From: Christensenella sp. UBA4636 | Lineage (GTDB): Bacteria; Bacillota; Clostridia; Christensenellales; Borkfalkiaceae | DNA length: 32,614 nucleotides | Assembly: GCA_002405915.1 (NCBI GenBank) | Contig: DHMS01000016.1 | Location: 6,479-39,092 of the forward strand | Direction of reading: 5' to 3' | In this document: one piece after another, positions 7,913-15,493 of the stretch | Position numbering within the stretch: the stretch's first letter is position 1 | Layout: each line of letters begins with the position of its first letter | Notes under the pieces: model-generated | Told to the model about the DNA's origin: nothing | The model's input: only the letters and a program-made list of their open reading frames with translations | Databases searched by the model: none | Program-made: the position numbers and the translations under genes

Positions 7913-8638
7913 TCAAATTCCGAATAAGCCTAAAATGAAACGCCAGAACGCCTTTATCGGGAAAGCTACCCAAGTAGTCACGAAATTCATAAACCACCCG
8001 AAAACGTCTATATAGTTAAGAAGCGGGAGCATTTCGCCGAAAGTGTCGTTCAAAGCGGAAACGATAATGAGCGCAAGCAAAACGTAATAGCCTTTATCGC
8101 GCAAAAATTGAAAAACTTTGCCGCGCTTTTTGTTTACGACTTCCAAAACGCGGAAGCCGTCAAGCGGATAGACCGGGATAAGGTTAAACACGAACAAGTT
8201 AATGTTAAGCGTAAAGATAAAAAACAACGTGCAATATCCGAGATAAACTATCGGATATACAAATGTCGCTTCGTTCGACGTTAGTATACCGGAAGTAAAA
8301 TGCGTATACACAACAAACAACGGATAAACGAGGAAAGCCATAGCGATATTCGTTAAAACGCCCGCCACGCTCGTCCAAAAATATCCTTTTTTGATATCGC
8401 GGAAGTTATAAGGGTTAATCGGAACGGGTTTTGCCCAGCCGAAGTGCGCGAACATAAGCATTAAAATTCCGACGACATCAAAATGAGCAAAGGGGTTGAG
8501 CGTGTATCTGCCGCTAACCTTAGGCGTGTCGTCGCCGCTCTTAACCGCGGCAAAAGCGTGCGCGAATTCGTGCGCGGGCATAACTATTATAATTGCGATA
8601 AAAACCGCAACGTATTGTAAAAGGGTGTTTATATCCAT
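7913..8638 (-). CDS. Site-2 protease family (M50) membrane metalloprotease
   Basis: This 241-residue polytopic protein has a zinc-binding HEFAH motif at residues 23-27 inside the first hydrophobic segment, and a later NLIPVYPLDGFRV segment that carries the third zinc ligand Asp of the M50 family. Four to five further transmembrane helices are visible. Members cleave substrates within the membrane, and short forms like this one are often linked to scpA and scpB, as here (12 bases to scpA). The substrate is unknown, and it is not the sporulation protease SpoIVFB by context. It leads an operon with a promoter at 8696-8724. Confidence 0.88.
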   Translation of the reverse strand: MDINTLLQYVAVFIAIIIVMPAHEFAHAFAAVKSGDDTPKVSGRYTLNPFAHFDVVGILMLMFAHFGWAKPVPINPYNFRDIKKGYFWTSVAGVLTNIAMAFLVYPLFVVYTHFTSGILTSNEATFVYPIVYLGYCTLFFIFTLNINLFVFNLIPVYPLDGFRVLEVVNKKRGKVFQFLRDKGYYVLLALIIVSALNDTFGEMLPLLNYIDVFGWFMNFVTTWVAFPIKAFWRFILGLFGI

Positions 8639-8695
8639 TGCTAACCTTCTTTTTGCATATTAAAGCCGTAAGCAAAAAGTTTGCATACAGTATAT

Positions 8696-8724
8696 AGTAT
8701 ACCTTACTTTCAAAAAAAAAGCAA
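8696..8724 (-). promoter_or_regulatory. Sigma-A promoter of the protease-scpA-scpB operon
   Basis: On the minus strand TTGCTT (8724-8719) and TATACT (8701-8696) are 17 bases apart, about 58 bases upstream of the protease ATG. Confidence 0.6.
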
Positions 8725-8857
8725 GGTTTTTTAAGCTTTTAGGCGATTGCAAACTATCGGCGCGATAAATTTTTTGAAAAAACGTCAATAATACAATACA
8801 CAAAAAGGCTTTTTGTTCGGTTTTTGAGCTTTTATTCGTATTATTTTTGAAAACCTA

Positions 8858-8886
8858 TTGCTTTTTTGACGGTAGTGTGTTACAAT
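8858..8886 (+). promoter_or_regulatory. Sigma-A promoter of the glycosyltransferase gene
   Basis: TTGCTT (8858-8863) and TACAAT (8881-8886) are 17 bases apart, and a TGT before the -10 gives an extended -10. The start codon is about 68 bases downstream. Confidence 0.55.
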
Positions 8887-8953
8887 TAAAGCAGGACTAA
8901 AATCTTTTAATCGGGATTTTACCTTTAAAACTCTTTATGAGAGGGAAATTTTT

Positions 8954-9958
8954 ATGAAACTATTGACTGTTACCGTACCCTGCTACAACTCGGCGAAGTA
9001 TATGGAAAAATGCGTCGCTTCGCTTTTAAAGGGCGGCGAAAGAGTTGAAATTATCATTATAGACGACGGTTCAAAGGACGCGACCGGCGAAATCGCAGAC
9101 CGCCTCGCCGCGGAAAACCCGAACATTATAAAAGTCGTTCATCAGGAAAACGGCGGACACGGCGAAGGCATAAACCAAGGCTTGAAGAACGCGACCGGAA
9201 AATATTTTAAAACTGTTGACAGCGACGACGCTTTGAGCGAGGACTTCCCCGCGTTCCTCGACAAGCTCGAAAACATCGACGCAGACCTCGTTGTGACAAA
9301 TTATCGCTACGTTTACGACGACCCGTCCAAAAACCACAGCATTTGCTACGATAAAATTTTCAAAGAAGGCAAAGTTTTAACGTGGGACGAAACGGGCAAG
9401 TTCGGCATTACGCAGTACTTAACCATTCACTCCTGCACCTTCCGCACCGAAACGATGCGCGAATCGGGGATGGTTCTCCCTAAGCATATCTTCTACGAAG
9501 ATAACCAGATGATTTGCACCGTTCTACCAAAGGTCCGCAAAATCGCCTACTTCAACTACGACCTCTACCTTTACACGATAGGCAGAGAAGGTCAGTCCAT
9601 GCAAGAGGATATCTTTATCAAGCGTTACAATCACCAGATTACCGTTGCGATAAACTCCTTTAAGGCGTGTAGGCTTTTAGAACTCAAAAAAATAAGCAAA
9701 AAACTTTACGATATTTTGTATCACGAATTGTTTATGCTTATCGGCGGCTCCATTATTTACGCAAGAAAGAACGGCAGCGAACAAGCCAAAGCCGACCTTG
9801 AAAATATGTGGAAGGAAATGTTTGCTTCCGACGAAGCTTCCGCGAAAAAGCTCCGCTATCATTCGTCGCTTAAATTCATCGCGCCCGACAACGCTTTCGG
9901 CAGATGGATGACGAAAATCGCGGCTAATCTCGCCCACAAAAAAGTCGGGTTCAACTAA
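8954..9958 (+). CDS. Family 2 glycosyltransferase
   Basis: This 334-residue GT-A fold enzyme is expected to transfer a sugar from a nucleotide sugar donor. Residues 1-110 show the family signature: VTVPCYNSAKYMEKCVASLL, IIIIDDGSKDAT, NGGHGEGINQGLKNATGKYFKTVDSDD, where the final Asp pair is the metal-binding DXD equivalent. No transmembrane segment or signal peptide is obvious, so it acts at the cytoplasmic side. The C-terminal 120 residues are helical and not distinctive. It is a single-gene unit on the plus strand, with GAGAGGG before the ATG and a strong terminator after it. Acceptor and product cannot be told from the sequence. Confidence 0.9.
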   Translation: MKLLTVTVPCYNSAKYMEKCVASLLKGGERVEIIIIDDGSKDATGEIADRLAAENPNIIKVVHQENGGHGEGINQGLKNATGKYFKTVDSDDALSEDFPAFLDKLENIDADLVVTNYRYVYDDPSKNHSICYDKIFKEGKVLTWDETGKFGITQYLTIHSCTFRTETMRESGMVLPKHIFYEDNQMICTVLPKVRKIAYFNYDLYLYTIGREGQSMQEDIFIKRYNHQITVAINSFKACRLLELKKISKKLYDILYHELFMLIGGSIIYARKNGSEQAKADLENMWKEMFASDEASAKKLRYHSSLKFIAPDNAFGRWMTKIAANLAHKKVGFN

Positions 9959-9988
9959 TAATCTAAAAACGCAACAAAATATGATTTT

Positions 9989-10017
9989 ACCCCCGCTCGG
10001 TTTTGAGCGGGGGTATT
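9989..10017. terminator. Bidirectional terminator between glycosyltransferase and SLOG genes
   Basis: The stem CCCCCGCTC/GAGCGGGGG surrounds a short GGTTTT loop. It is followed by a weak T-rich stretch on the plus strand and TAAAATC-type sequence on the minus strand. It serves two convergent genes. Confidence 0.85.
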
Positions 10018-10020
10018 TGT

Positions 10021-10527
10021 TTAAAGCGTATCGGGGTTGATTACAACAACCTCTTTTTCTTTCTTTCGGGCATACTTTACGGTGTTTGCCGTTCCGCCCT
10101 TTTTCCCGTTCCATACGGCTAACAATAAGTCGGAATTGTCAACCATATATTTATTTCTTAAATTCATACAGTCGCGAAAATATTCTTTGTCCGAAGAGTA
10201 GTATACTTTATCGGCTTTTTTCAGAATTTCTGAATATCTTTCTATCTGCTCGTCGTGCCATTTTTCCGTCTGGTCAACGCAAGGCAAAGCACATTCAAGC
10301 TTTATATGCCGATAAACTTCTCTCAGTCGCAGCACGGCTTCCGCACACAAGGTGTCTATGCCTATCGCCATACCCGAAATAAAGTATTCATAACCCTCTT
10401 TTATTTTTTCTTCCAAAATATCGTTTAAGATACCGACAAGTTTTAAACAACGCTCGTCGCTTTCATCGCCTTTCCACGGCAAGCCCTTTGGTCTGTGTCC
10501 CGAAAAACATATAGTTTTATAATTCAC
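10021..10527 (-). CDS. SLOG/DUF1273 (YpsA-like) nucleotide-binding domain protein
   Basis: This 168-residue protein is a single SLOG domain. Visible motifs are the N-terminal CFSGHRPKGLPW, the glycine-rich FISGMAIGIDTLCAEAVL, and the C-terminal DLLLAVWNGKKGGTANTVKYA. The superfamily is thought to bind nucleotide-derived ligands and occurs in conflict and signalling systems; Bacillus YpsA is the best-known relative. The ATG lies 18 bases from the nearest AAAGGAG, unusually far, but the codon two before it in frame is a stop, so no longer form exists. A perfect promoter is present at 10553-10581. It diverges from the XRE pair across 156 bases. Confidence 0.85.
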   Translation of the reverse strand: MNYKTICFSGHRPKGLPWKGDESDERCLKLVGILNDILEEKIKEGYEYFISGMAIGIDTLCAEAVLRLREVYRHIKLECALPCVDQTEKWHDEQIERYSEILKKADKVYYSSDKEYFRDCMNLRNKYMVDNSDLLLAVWNGKKGGTANTVKYARKKEKEVVVINPDTL

Positions 10528-10552
10528 AGCAATTCAATCTCCTTTTTCAATC

Positions 10553-10581
10553 ATTATACGACGTAAAAAAGACCTTGTCAA
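10553..10581 (-). promoter_or_regulatory. Consensus sigma-A promoter of the SLOG gene
   Basis: On the minus strand TTGACA (10581-10576) and TATAAT (10558-10553) are separated by exactly 17 bases. An imperfect dyad at 10587-10608 (GAATG, CGCA-TT-TGCG, CATT) lies just upstream and is a candidate operator shared with the divergent XRE genes. Confidence 0.85.
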
Positions 10582-10683
10582 TCATTGAATGTCGCATTTG
10601 CGTTCATTATTATAAGATTTAGGTCATAGTATGCAAGTATGGTATTGTTCAAGTAGCGTTACAATATAAGTACGAGGTGCTAT

Positions 10684-10998
10684 ATGAACAAATTAACCTA
10701 CGACGACGTTATAAACAGAATAGGATTTTTCAGAAACAAGGCTAACTTATCGGCAAGAGAAACGAGTTTAAGGCTCGGTTACAGCGAACAATTCGTTAAA
10801 AGAATCGAAAACAAGAGCGTAGAACTCAAAGTTTCGACTTTGCTTGATTTTCTCGACATAGTCGGCATTACGCCACAAGATTTTTTCTATCTCGGAACGA
10901 ATTACAACAAGGACGACAAAGACTTGCTCGAAGCTTTCGGCGCGTTGTCGGACAAAAACAAAGAAACCATAATGACGCTTATAAAAAGCTTGAAGTAA
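10684..10998 (+). CDS. XRE-family helix-turn-helix regulator, first of a tandem pair
   Basis: This 104-residue protein has a Cro/C1-type helix-turn-helix in residues 15-65 (LSARETSLRLGYSEQFVKRIENKSVELKVSTLLDFLDIVGITPQDFF) and a charged helical tail ending in TIMTLIKSLK. It is the paralogue of the next gene, of identical length and about 58% identical by hand alignment. GAGGTG precedes the ATG; the promoter is not clear, though a TACAAT lies 24 bases upstream of the ATG. It probably binds DNA as a dimer, and the intergenic dyad at 10587-10608 is the obvious candidate site. Confidence 0.88.
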   Translation: MNKLTYDDVINRIGFFRNKANLSARETSLRLGYSEQFVKRIENKSVELKVSTLLDFLDIVGITPQDFFYLGTNYNKDDKDLLEAFGALSDKNKETIMTLIKSLK

Positions 10999-11023
10999 AA
11001 AATCGCCTACCGCAGTTTTGATT

Positions 11024-11338
11024 ATGGAAACAATGAACTACAAAGACGTACTATACAGAATAGGATATTTTAGAAATAAAAACAACCTTTCCGCGCGGGA
11101 AACAAGTTTGCGTTTGGGTGCAAGCGAAGGACGTTTTAACAGAATAGAACGCGGAGTTATAGAGTTAAAAGTTTCCACGTTGCTCGAATTTTTAGAAATG
11201 CTTGAAATAACGCCGAGCGAATTCTTTTATTCCGACCCCGAAAGATACAAAGACGATAAAGAGCTTTTAGACGTAATAAAAGCGTTATCGCCCGAAAACA
11301 GAAAAACAATTTTAGACTTAGCTAAAAAATTGAAGTGA
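11024..11338 (+). CDS. XRE-family helix-turn-helix regulator, second of a tandem pair
   Basis: This copy also has 104 residues when started at the ATG at 11024 (METMNYKDV), which aligns end to end with its neighbour (MNKLTYDDV). A TTG six bases earlier and an ATG nine bases later are other possible starts, and none has a good Shine-Dalgarno site, so translation may depend on coupling to the gene 25 bases upstream. The helix-turn-helix matches its sister strongly in LSARETSLRLG and ELKVSTLL but differs in the recognition helix (EGRFNRIERG against EQFVKRIENK), which suggests different DNA targets. Confidence 0.85.
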   Translation: METMNYKDVLYRIGYFRNKNNLSARETSLRLGASEGRFNRIERGVIELKVSTLLEFLEMLEITPSEFFYSDPERYKDDKELLDVIKALSPENRKTILDLAKKLK

Positions 11339-11345
11339 TAGCATA

Positions 11346-11380
11346 AAACGCCGAACGTTAAAATACGCGCGGCGTTTTTC
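11346..11380 (+). terminator. Terminator after the XRE pair
   Basis: The AACGCCG/CGGCGTT stem is followed by TTTTTCTTTTT on the plus strand. It lies between the convergent XRE and spoVAC genes. Confidence 0.8.
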
Positions 11381-11403
11381 TTTTTGCCTTGTTCGCCTCA
11401 TGC

Positions 11404-11865
11404 TTATGCGAACAAGCCTATGATATAATAAATTAGCCCGGTGGCGACGGAGGCGCAAACGCCGAAAACTATAATGGGTCCCGCGACGACGAACATTTTT
11501 GCAGCCGTGCCGTAGATGAAGCCTTCGGTTCTGAATTCCATTGCCGGGGAGCAGACGGAATTTGCAAACCCCGTAATCGGAACGATTGAGCCGCCGCCGG
11601 CGAAGTGTCCTATTCTGTCGTACACGCCTAAGCCCGTCAAAAGGCAACCTAAAAAGATTAGCACCATAGAGGTTGCGCCGGCAAGCTCGTCGCCGAAGAT
11701 GTTGAACACGTACATAAACGTGTAACGGATAAACTGCCCTATCGTGCAGATGAAACCGCCGACGTAAAACGCACGTAAGAGGCTTCTCGCTTCGTTTGTT
11801 TTAGGCGATATTTTTTTGACGTACGCTAAGTACTCTTCGTTCTTTACGCTTTCTTTCGTTTTCAT
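11404..11865 (-). CDS. spoVAC: Stage V sporulation protein AC
   Basis: SpoVAC is a membrane subunit of the channel that moves dipicolinic acid into the forespore and out at germination; in Bacillus it is mechanosensitive. The 153-residue protein shows the family pattern: a basic start, LRAFYVGGFICTIGQFIRYTF, TSMVLIFLGCLLTGLGVYDRIGHFAGGGSIVPITGFANSV, SPAMEFRTEGFIYGTAAKMF and a final hydrophobic helix. GGAGGAAG precedes the ATG. It follows sigF, as spoVA follows sigF in Bacillus, but a terminator at 11918-11948 separates them and no spoVAD or spoVAE comes after it. I found no clear sigma-G promoter in the 173-base gap. Confidence 0.95.
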   Translation of the reverse strand: MKTKESVKNEEYLAYVKKISPKTNEARSLLRAFYVGGFICTIGQFIRYTFMYVFNIFGDELAGATSMVLIFLGCLLTGLGVYDRIGHFAGGGSIVPITGFANSVCSPAMEFRTEGFIYGTAAKMFVVAGPIIVFGVCASVATGLIYYIIGLFA

Positions 11866-11917
11866 TTTTCTTCCTCCATAGGCTTCTTTATTGCGCGTTG
11901 TTTTTCAGATGAAAAAT

Positions 11918-11948
11918 CAAAAAAGGAGTATTGCTTTCTCATACTCCT
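11918..11948 (-). terminator. Terminator between sigF and spoVAC
   Basis: Read on the minus strand, AGGAGTAT/ATACTCCT forms an 8-bp stem with a 9-base loop, followed by a T run. It ends the spoIIA operon, so spoVAC needs its own promoter. Confidence 0.85.
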
Positions 11949-11962
11949 ATTTTGCTCTTTTT

Positions 11963-11994
11963 AAAATCATGTTATACATAAAAACTTTCAAAAT
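11963..11994 (+). repeat. 30-bp dispersed repeat with flipped core, copy 1
   Basis: The sequence from AAAATCAT to CAAAATC is nearly identical to the complement of 17001-17034. The one difference is the 11-base core ATGTTATACAT, which reads ATGTATAACAT in the other copy, its exact reverse complement. This copy lies downstream of sigF. Confidence 0.6.
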
Positions 11995-12038
11995 CGAAAG
12001 CAAAATGTGGGATTTTAGATATTATTACGATTTTGGTT

Positions 12039-12755
12039 TTACGAGAGTTTTTTCTTTAAATTTTCGACGATTTTTGCTTCTAAGCGTGAAATCTGTACTT
12101 GCGAAACGCCGAGTTCTTTTGCGATTTCCGACTGCGTTCTGTCGGAAAAGTACCGTAAAAGCACTATCTTTTTTTCGCGCTCATTTAGCTTGTCTATCGC
12201 CTCGCGGAGCATTATTTTTTCGATGAGTTCGTCCTCGCGCTCGTCGCTTTCGATTGTGTCAAGATACTCTATATCTTTTTCGGAGTCCACCTTATCGTAA
12301 ATAGAAACGAGCCGTTTGTCGGAGCCTATCGCAAGCGCGATATCTTCCTTTTCAACGCCTAACTTTTCGGCGAGTTGTTCGACGGACGGAGAGTCCTCGC
12401 CGTTTCTTCGCGCCTCTTCTACAACGGCTTTTATTTTGTAATTCAGCCCCCTTATGATACGGGAAACTTTAATCGAGCCGTCGTCGCGAAGAAAGCGTTT
12501 CAACTCTCCCGCAATCATAGGCACGGCGTAAGTCGAAAAGCGAACGTTAAAACTTTCGTCAAAGTTGTTTATGGCTTTAATAAAGCCTATCGAAGCAAGT
12601 TGAAAAAGGTCGTCGTATTCGACGCCGCGACCTAAAAATCTTCTTACAACGCTTTTAATGAGCGAAGAGTTGTTGACGATTAGCTCTTCCGTCGCCTTTT
12701 TGTCGCCCGTTTTCGCAAGCCGCACTAATTCTATAGTCCTTTCGACCGTAAGCAT
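12039..12755 (-). CDS. sigF: Forespore sigma factor sigma-F
   Basis: Sigma-F directs RNA polymerase to the first forespore-specific genes after asymmetric division and is held inactive by SpoIIAB. The 238-residue protein has sigma-70 region 2 (YDDLFQLASIGFIKAINNFDESFNVRFSTYAVPMIAGELKRFLRDDG), region 3 (SPSVEQLAEKLGVEKEDIALAI) and region 4 with its helix-turn-helix (RTQSEIAKELGVSQVQISRLE). I placed the start at the second possible codon, the ATG at 12755, because AGGG lies five bases upstream; a GTG two codons earlier would overlap that site. The spoIIAB stop is ten bases upstream. Identity as sigma-F rather than sigma-G rests on the spoIIA context. Confidence 0.96.
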   Translation of the reverse strand: MLTVERTIELVRLAKTGDKKATEELIVNNSSLIKSVVRRFLGRGVEYDDLFQLASIGFIKAINNFDESFNVRFSTYAVPMIAGELKRFLRDDGSIKVSRIIRGLNYKIKAVVEEARRNGEDSPSVEQLAEKLGVEKEDIALAIGSDKRLVSIYDKVDSEKDIEYLDTIESDEREDELIEKIMLREAIDKLNEREKKIVLLRYFSDRTQSEIAKELGVSQVQISRLEAKIVENLKKKLS

Positions 12756-12765
12756 GTTCACCCTT

Positions 12766-13179
12766 TTAAGCGACGTACTTTTTCATAACGATTTTTGTGC
12801 CGACCCCGAACGAAGAAATCAGCTCGAATTCGTCCATAAACGAGCGTATTATCGTAAAACCTAAGCCTGCGCGTTCTTCGCACGGTCTTGTCGTGAAATA
12901 CGGTTCGAGTGCTTTTTTTGTGTCGGCGATACCCACGCCGTCGTCGCTTATCGAAATTTTTATGTAATTCTCGTCCGTCTCGCATTCGACGGTTATCACA
13001 CCCTTTTCTTCGGGGTACGCATGCACCACGGCGTTGGTTACGGCTTCGCTCACCGCGGTTTTTACGTCGGAAAGTTCTTCGACGCTCGGGTCTATTTGCA
13101 GCATAAACGCCGCCACGGCAGTTCTGACGAACGCTTCGTTCTCCGATTTTGCGTCGATTTTTAACGTCATTCTGTTCAT
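12766..13179 (-). CDS. spoIIAB: Anti-sigma-F factor and SpoIIAA kinase
   Basis: SpoIIAB is a GHKL-fold serine kinase that binds sigma-F and phosphorylates SpoIIAA. The chosen start gives 137 residues: MNRMTLKIDAKSENEAFVRT aligns with Bacillus SpoIIAB, and GAGG lies six bases before the ATG. A second ATG four codons upstream overlaps the spoIIAA stop as ATGA and remains possible (141 residues). ATP-binding boxes are present: VSEAVTNAVVHAY (N box), ISDDGVGIAD (G1) and ERAGLGFTIIRSFMD (G2). The three spoIIA genes are tightly packed, consistent with fixed stoichiometry. Confidence 0.96.
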   Translation of the reverse strand: MNRMTLKIDAKSENEAFVRTAVAAFMLQIDPSVEELSDVKTAVSEAVTNAVVHAYPEEKGVITVECETDENYIKISISDDGVGIADTKKALEPYFTTRPCEERAGLGFTIIRSFMDEFELISSFGVGTKIVMKKYVA

Positions 13180-13187
13180 TTTTAACC

Positions 13188-13496
13188 TCATATTTTAGGA
13201 ATAACTTCGTAAATGCCCGATAGTTCAAGCACCTTTTCGACGGAAACGGTAGGGTCCTCGATAAAAACTTCCGCACCCTCTTTTTTAAGCCGTTTATATC
13301 TGCCCAAAAGCATACCTACGCCGGTGCTGTCCATAAAGCTCATTCCGCTCATGTTGAAAACGATTTTCTTTCTGTTAGGATACGAAGAAAGCACGTGTTC
13401 TATGTATTCTTTCACGCCTTTCGCATAATGCTCGTCTAATTCGCCGTATAGGTAAAAAGTTATTCTTTCGCCGGTTTGTTTGAATTTTACTTCCAT
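13188..13496 (-). CDS. spoIIAA: Anti-anti-sigma factor
   Basis: SpoIIAA frees sigma-F by binding SpoIIAB when dephosphorylated by SpoIIE. The 102-residue STAS-domain protein has the phosphorylation site segment MSFMDSTGVGMLLGRY, with the target Ser at about residue 57. The start MEVKFKQ follows AGGAGG five bases upstream; a longer frame from 13526 reads through that ribosome site and is not used. A weak match to a sigma-H promoter (AGGAATC near 13559-13565 and GTGTAAT near 13542-13548, spacer one base short) lies at the expected place but overlaps the dacF terminator hairpin. Confidence 0.95.
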   Translation of the reverse strand: MEVKFKQTGERITFYLYGELDEHYAKGVKEYIEHVLSSYPNRKKIVFNMSGMSFMDSTGVGMLLGRYKRLKKEGAEVFIEDPTVSVEKVLELSGIYEVIPKI

Positions 13497-13531
13497 ATTG
13501 CCTCCTCGTTTCCTATATATTACCATTAAAA

Positions 13532-13572
13532 AAGCGCGGGAATTACACGAAATTAGTCGATTCCTGCGCTTT
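13532..13572 (-). terminator. Terminator between dacF and spoIIAA
   Basis: Read on the minus strand, AAAAAGCGC-A-GGAAT pairs with ATTCC-C-GCGCTTTTTT across a 16-base loop, ending in a T run. It separates dacF from the spoIIA operon, unlike Bacillus, where dacF reads through into spoIIA. Confidence 0.75.
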
Positions 13573-13622
13573 TTTGTTTAAAAGCTAATTTATTTTATCG
13601 CTTGCCGCTTTTTTGTAAGTTG

Positions 13623-14795
13623 TCAGATTTTCCACTTTTCGCCCGCGCGACGGACAGACTCTCCGTAAGAAAGCACCGCTACGTCTTCCGCTGAATAGGC
13701 CTTAACTCGTTTTTGTTCTATTCCGTCCTTAAAGACGATAATTTCGCCTACTTCGTCGCCCCTTTTGACGGGCGCGGTTACATGTTCGTAAGGCGCGAAT
13801 TTAAAAGTGTACTCCGACTTGTCGCCGACTTTATAAAAGCAAGTTACTCTTTTTAGACCGGAAGCGGTTAATTCTTCCGTCATTCCGCCCGAGATTTTGA
13901 CTTTTTCGGGCAAGATTTCGTTTTCTTCAACGAGAATTTTATTGCCGTAGTTCGCAAAAGAATAATTGAACGCAGCCGACACTTCGTCAAACCTTTCGTC
14001 CGAAGATTTTTCGCCTAAAACTACGCATATCATTCTCAAAGCCCCGCGTTTTGCGGTCGCCGCAACGCAAAAACCCGCTTCCTGCGTATAGCCCGTTTTA
14101 CCGCCGTCGCAACCGGCGTAGCGGCGAATAAGCTTATTCGTGTTGGTCATCGTCGTAAAACTTCCGTCCGGGTGTGCGAAACTATCAAGCCAAACGGTTG
14201 AAAAATCAAAAAAGGTTTTGTGGCGGATAAGGTGCGAAAGCATTATCGCAACGTCCTTTGCGGTCGAATACTGTTTGCCGCCCGGCAAGCCCGTGGCGTT
14301 TGCAAAACAAGTGTTTTTCATACCCCATTCGGCGGCTTTTTCGTTCATTAGCGACACGAACGAGCTTTCGCCGCCCGCGACTTTTTCCGCAAGCGCGACC
14401 GAAGAATCGTTGGCGGAAGCGACTATAACGCTTTTTATAAGTTCTTTTATCCTATAATTTTTGCCGGCTTGCAAAAAAACTTGACTCCCTCCCATTCCGC
14501 TCGCCGCAGCCGAGACGGTTATTTCCTCGTTTATGTCGAGCGTACCGTCCTCTATGCGTTCGAAAACTATGTTCAAAGTCATAATTTTCGTCATGCTTGC
14601 GATAGGCAGTCGCTTTTCGTCGCCTTTCGAAAATATTATTTCGCCGCCGTCGGCTTCCATTAAGCACGCCGATTTTGCCCCCGAAAGCATCGTCTGCTCC
14701 GCGGCATACGCGCCCGTAAAGCCCCATTTAAAGCTCGGGATTACCGCCGCAGCGCAAATTGCGAAGATTATTGACAACTTTTTAAGCAATTTCAT
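13623..14795 (-). CDS. dacF: DacF-like D-alanyl-D-alanine carboxypeptidase
   Basis: This serine-type penicillin-binding enzyme trims the terminal D-Ala from peptidoglycan stems and, in the DacF group, lowers cross-linking in the spore cortex. The 390-residue protein has a signal peptide with likely cleavage after AYA (about residue 31). The three active-site motifs are intact: SMTK (67-70), SAN (127-129) and KTG (233-235). A C-terminal beta domain follows, without an obvious amphipathic membrane anchor. The position just before spoIIAA matches Bacillus dacF. GAGGTG precedes the ATG, and a sigma-F/G-like promoter is at 14812-14840. Confidence 0.9.
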   Translation of the reverse strand: MKLLKKLSIIFAICAAAVIPSFKWGFTGAYAAEQTMLSGAKSACLMEADGGEIIFSKGDEKRLPIASMTKIMTLNIVFERIEDGTLDINEEITVSAAASGMGGSQVFLQAGKNYRIKELIKSVIVASANDSSVALAEKVAGGESSFVSLMNEKAAEWGMKNTCFANATGLPGGKQYSTAKDVAIMLSHLIRHKTFFDFSTVWLDSFAHPDGSFTTMTNTNKLIRRYAGCDGGKTGYTQEAGFCVAATAKRGALRMICVVLGEKSSDERFDEVSAAFNYSFANYGNKILVEENEILPEKVKISGGMTEELTASGLKRVTCFYKVGDKSEYTFKFAPYEHVTAPVKRGDEVGEIIVFKDGIEQKRVKAYSAEDVAVLSYGESVRRAGEKWKI

Positions 14796-14811
14796 AATAT
14801 CACCTCGATTT

Positions 14812-14840
14812 TAGAATGGGTGATTTTTACGCTTTTATTC
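14812..14840 (-). promoter_or_regulatory. Sigma-F/G-type forespore promoter of dacF
   Basis: On the minus strand GAATA (14840-14836) and CATTCTA (14818-14812) are 17 bases apart, matching the known sigma-G/F pattern (GHATR, 17-18 bases, CATWMTA). It lies about 17 bases upstream of the ATG. The same -10 is found upstream of spoIVB. Confidence 0.65.
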
Positions 14841-14888
14841 GTTGAACGGAAATTACTTTTTAGGAAAAAATTTTTTAGTGTAAAATTC

Positions 14889-15476
14889 TTAAAAATTCTT
14901 GCTTACGGGGCGCAAAAAGAAAGAAATCGCTATGAGTTGAGCTAAAATTCCCGCGAGCGCGCAAAGAAAGCAAAAGCCGAGCGCGACGAGCTTTTTATAG
15001 ATTAAGTCCTTGCGTTTTTTGCATAAAGAAAAGTCGAAAGCAAGCGTTGCATAAGCGGCAAGCCCTAAGACGGAACAAAGCGAACGGATAAGGCAAGCAA
15101 AGAAAAAGAGCATAAAACCGCTCACAGAAAAGCAAGTTATCATGCACACGGCAACGCCGCCGAGAACGTAACCGCGGTAAAACACGACTACGAATTGAAA
15201 CGGTAGCAAAAACACGGAAAACGAGAGCAAAAAGAATATTCCGTAAAGGCAGATATCGGTAAAAAGGCAAGAAAGCGACAGTCCGCCGAGCGAACCGTAA
15301 CCGGTGAGCGCGTTGACGTAGAACGCGATAACGTTTTCGCTGAAATAAAAATAGCCCGTATTATCTTTGAAAATTATACCGAATACAAACCCCGTAACGA
15401 GCGCAACCGCAAAAATCACAGGTAAATACAGCCGCTTTTTTACAATTTTAACGTATGAAGAAACAAGAGAGAACAT
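14889..15476 (-). CDS. spoIIM: SpoIIM-like stage II sporulation membrane protein
   Basis: This 195-residue protein has about five transmembrane helices separated by short basic loops (GFVFGIIFK, LLPFQFVVVFYRGYVLGG, ending with a helix and LRPVSKNF). Size, topology and the position directly upstream of dacF fit SpoIIM, the mother-cell membrane component of the SpoIIDMP engulfment machine that remodels septal peptidoglycan. The call depends on context more than on sharp motifs, because the domain is poorly conserved. The ATG is preceded by GGGAG at seven bases, and that GGGAG lies in the 3' arm of a hairpin overlapping a possible sigma-E promoter (15494-15522). Confidence 0.6.
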   Translation of the reverse strand: MFSLVSSYVKIVKKRLYLPVIFAVALVTGFVFGIIFKDNTGYFYFSENVIAFYVNALTGYGSLGGLSLSCLFTDICLYGIFFLLSFSVFLLPFQFVVVFYRGYVLGGVAVCMITCFSVSGFMLFFFACLIRSLCSVLGLAAYATLAFDFSLCKKRKDLIYKKLVALGFCFLCALAGILAQLIAISFFLRPVSKNF

Positions 15477-15493
15477 ACAAAAACTCCCGTATT

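Larger units (their letters stand above)
8639..8953. other. Divergent promoter region between protease and glycosyltransferase genes
   Basis: This 315-base gap contains the two back-to-back promoters listed separately (8696-8724 minus, 8858-8886 plus). The leader of the plus-strand gene holds a small inverted repeat TAAAATC/GATTTTA near 8898-8921 of uncertain meaning. I see no open frame or RNA gene. Confidence 0.6.

Noticed and set aside
11866..12038. Sigma-G promoter for spoVAC
   Set aside because: No CATWMTA-like -10 at a proper distance from a GHATR -35 was found on the minus strand.
13542..13565. Sigma-H promoter for spoIIA
   Set aside because: The -35 fits (AGGAATC) but the -10 has a mismatch and the spacer is short, and the bases are explained by the terminator stem; kept only as a remark in the gene entry.
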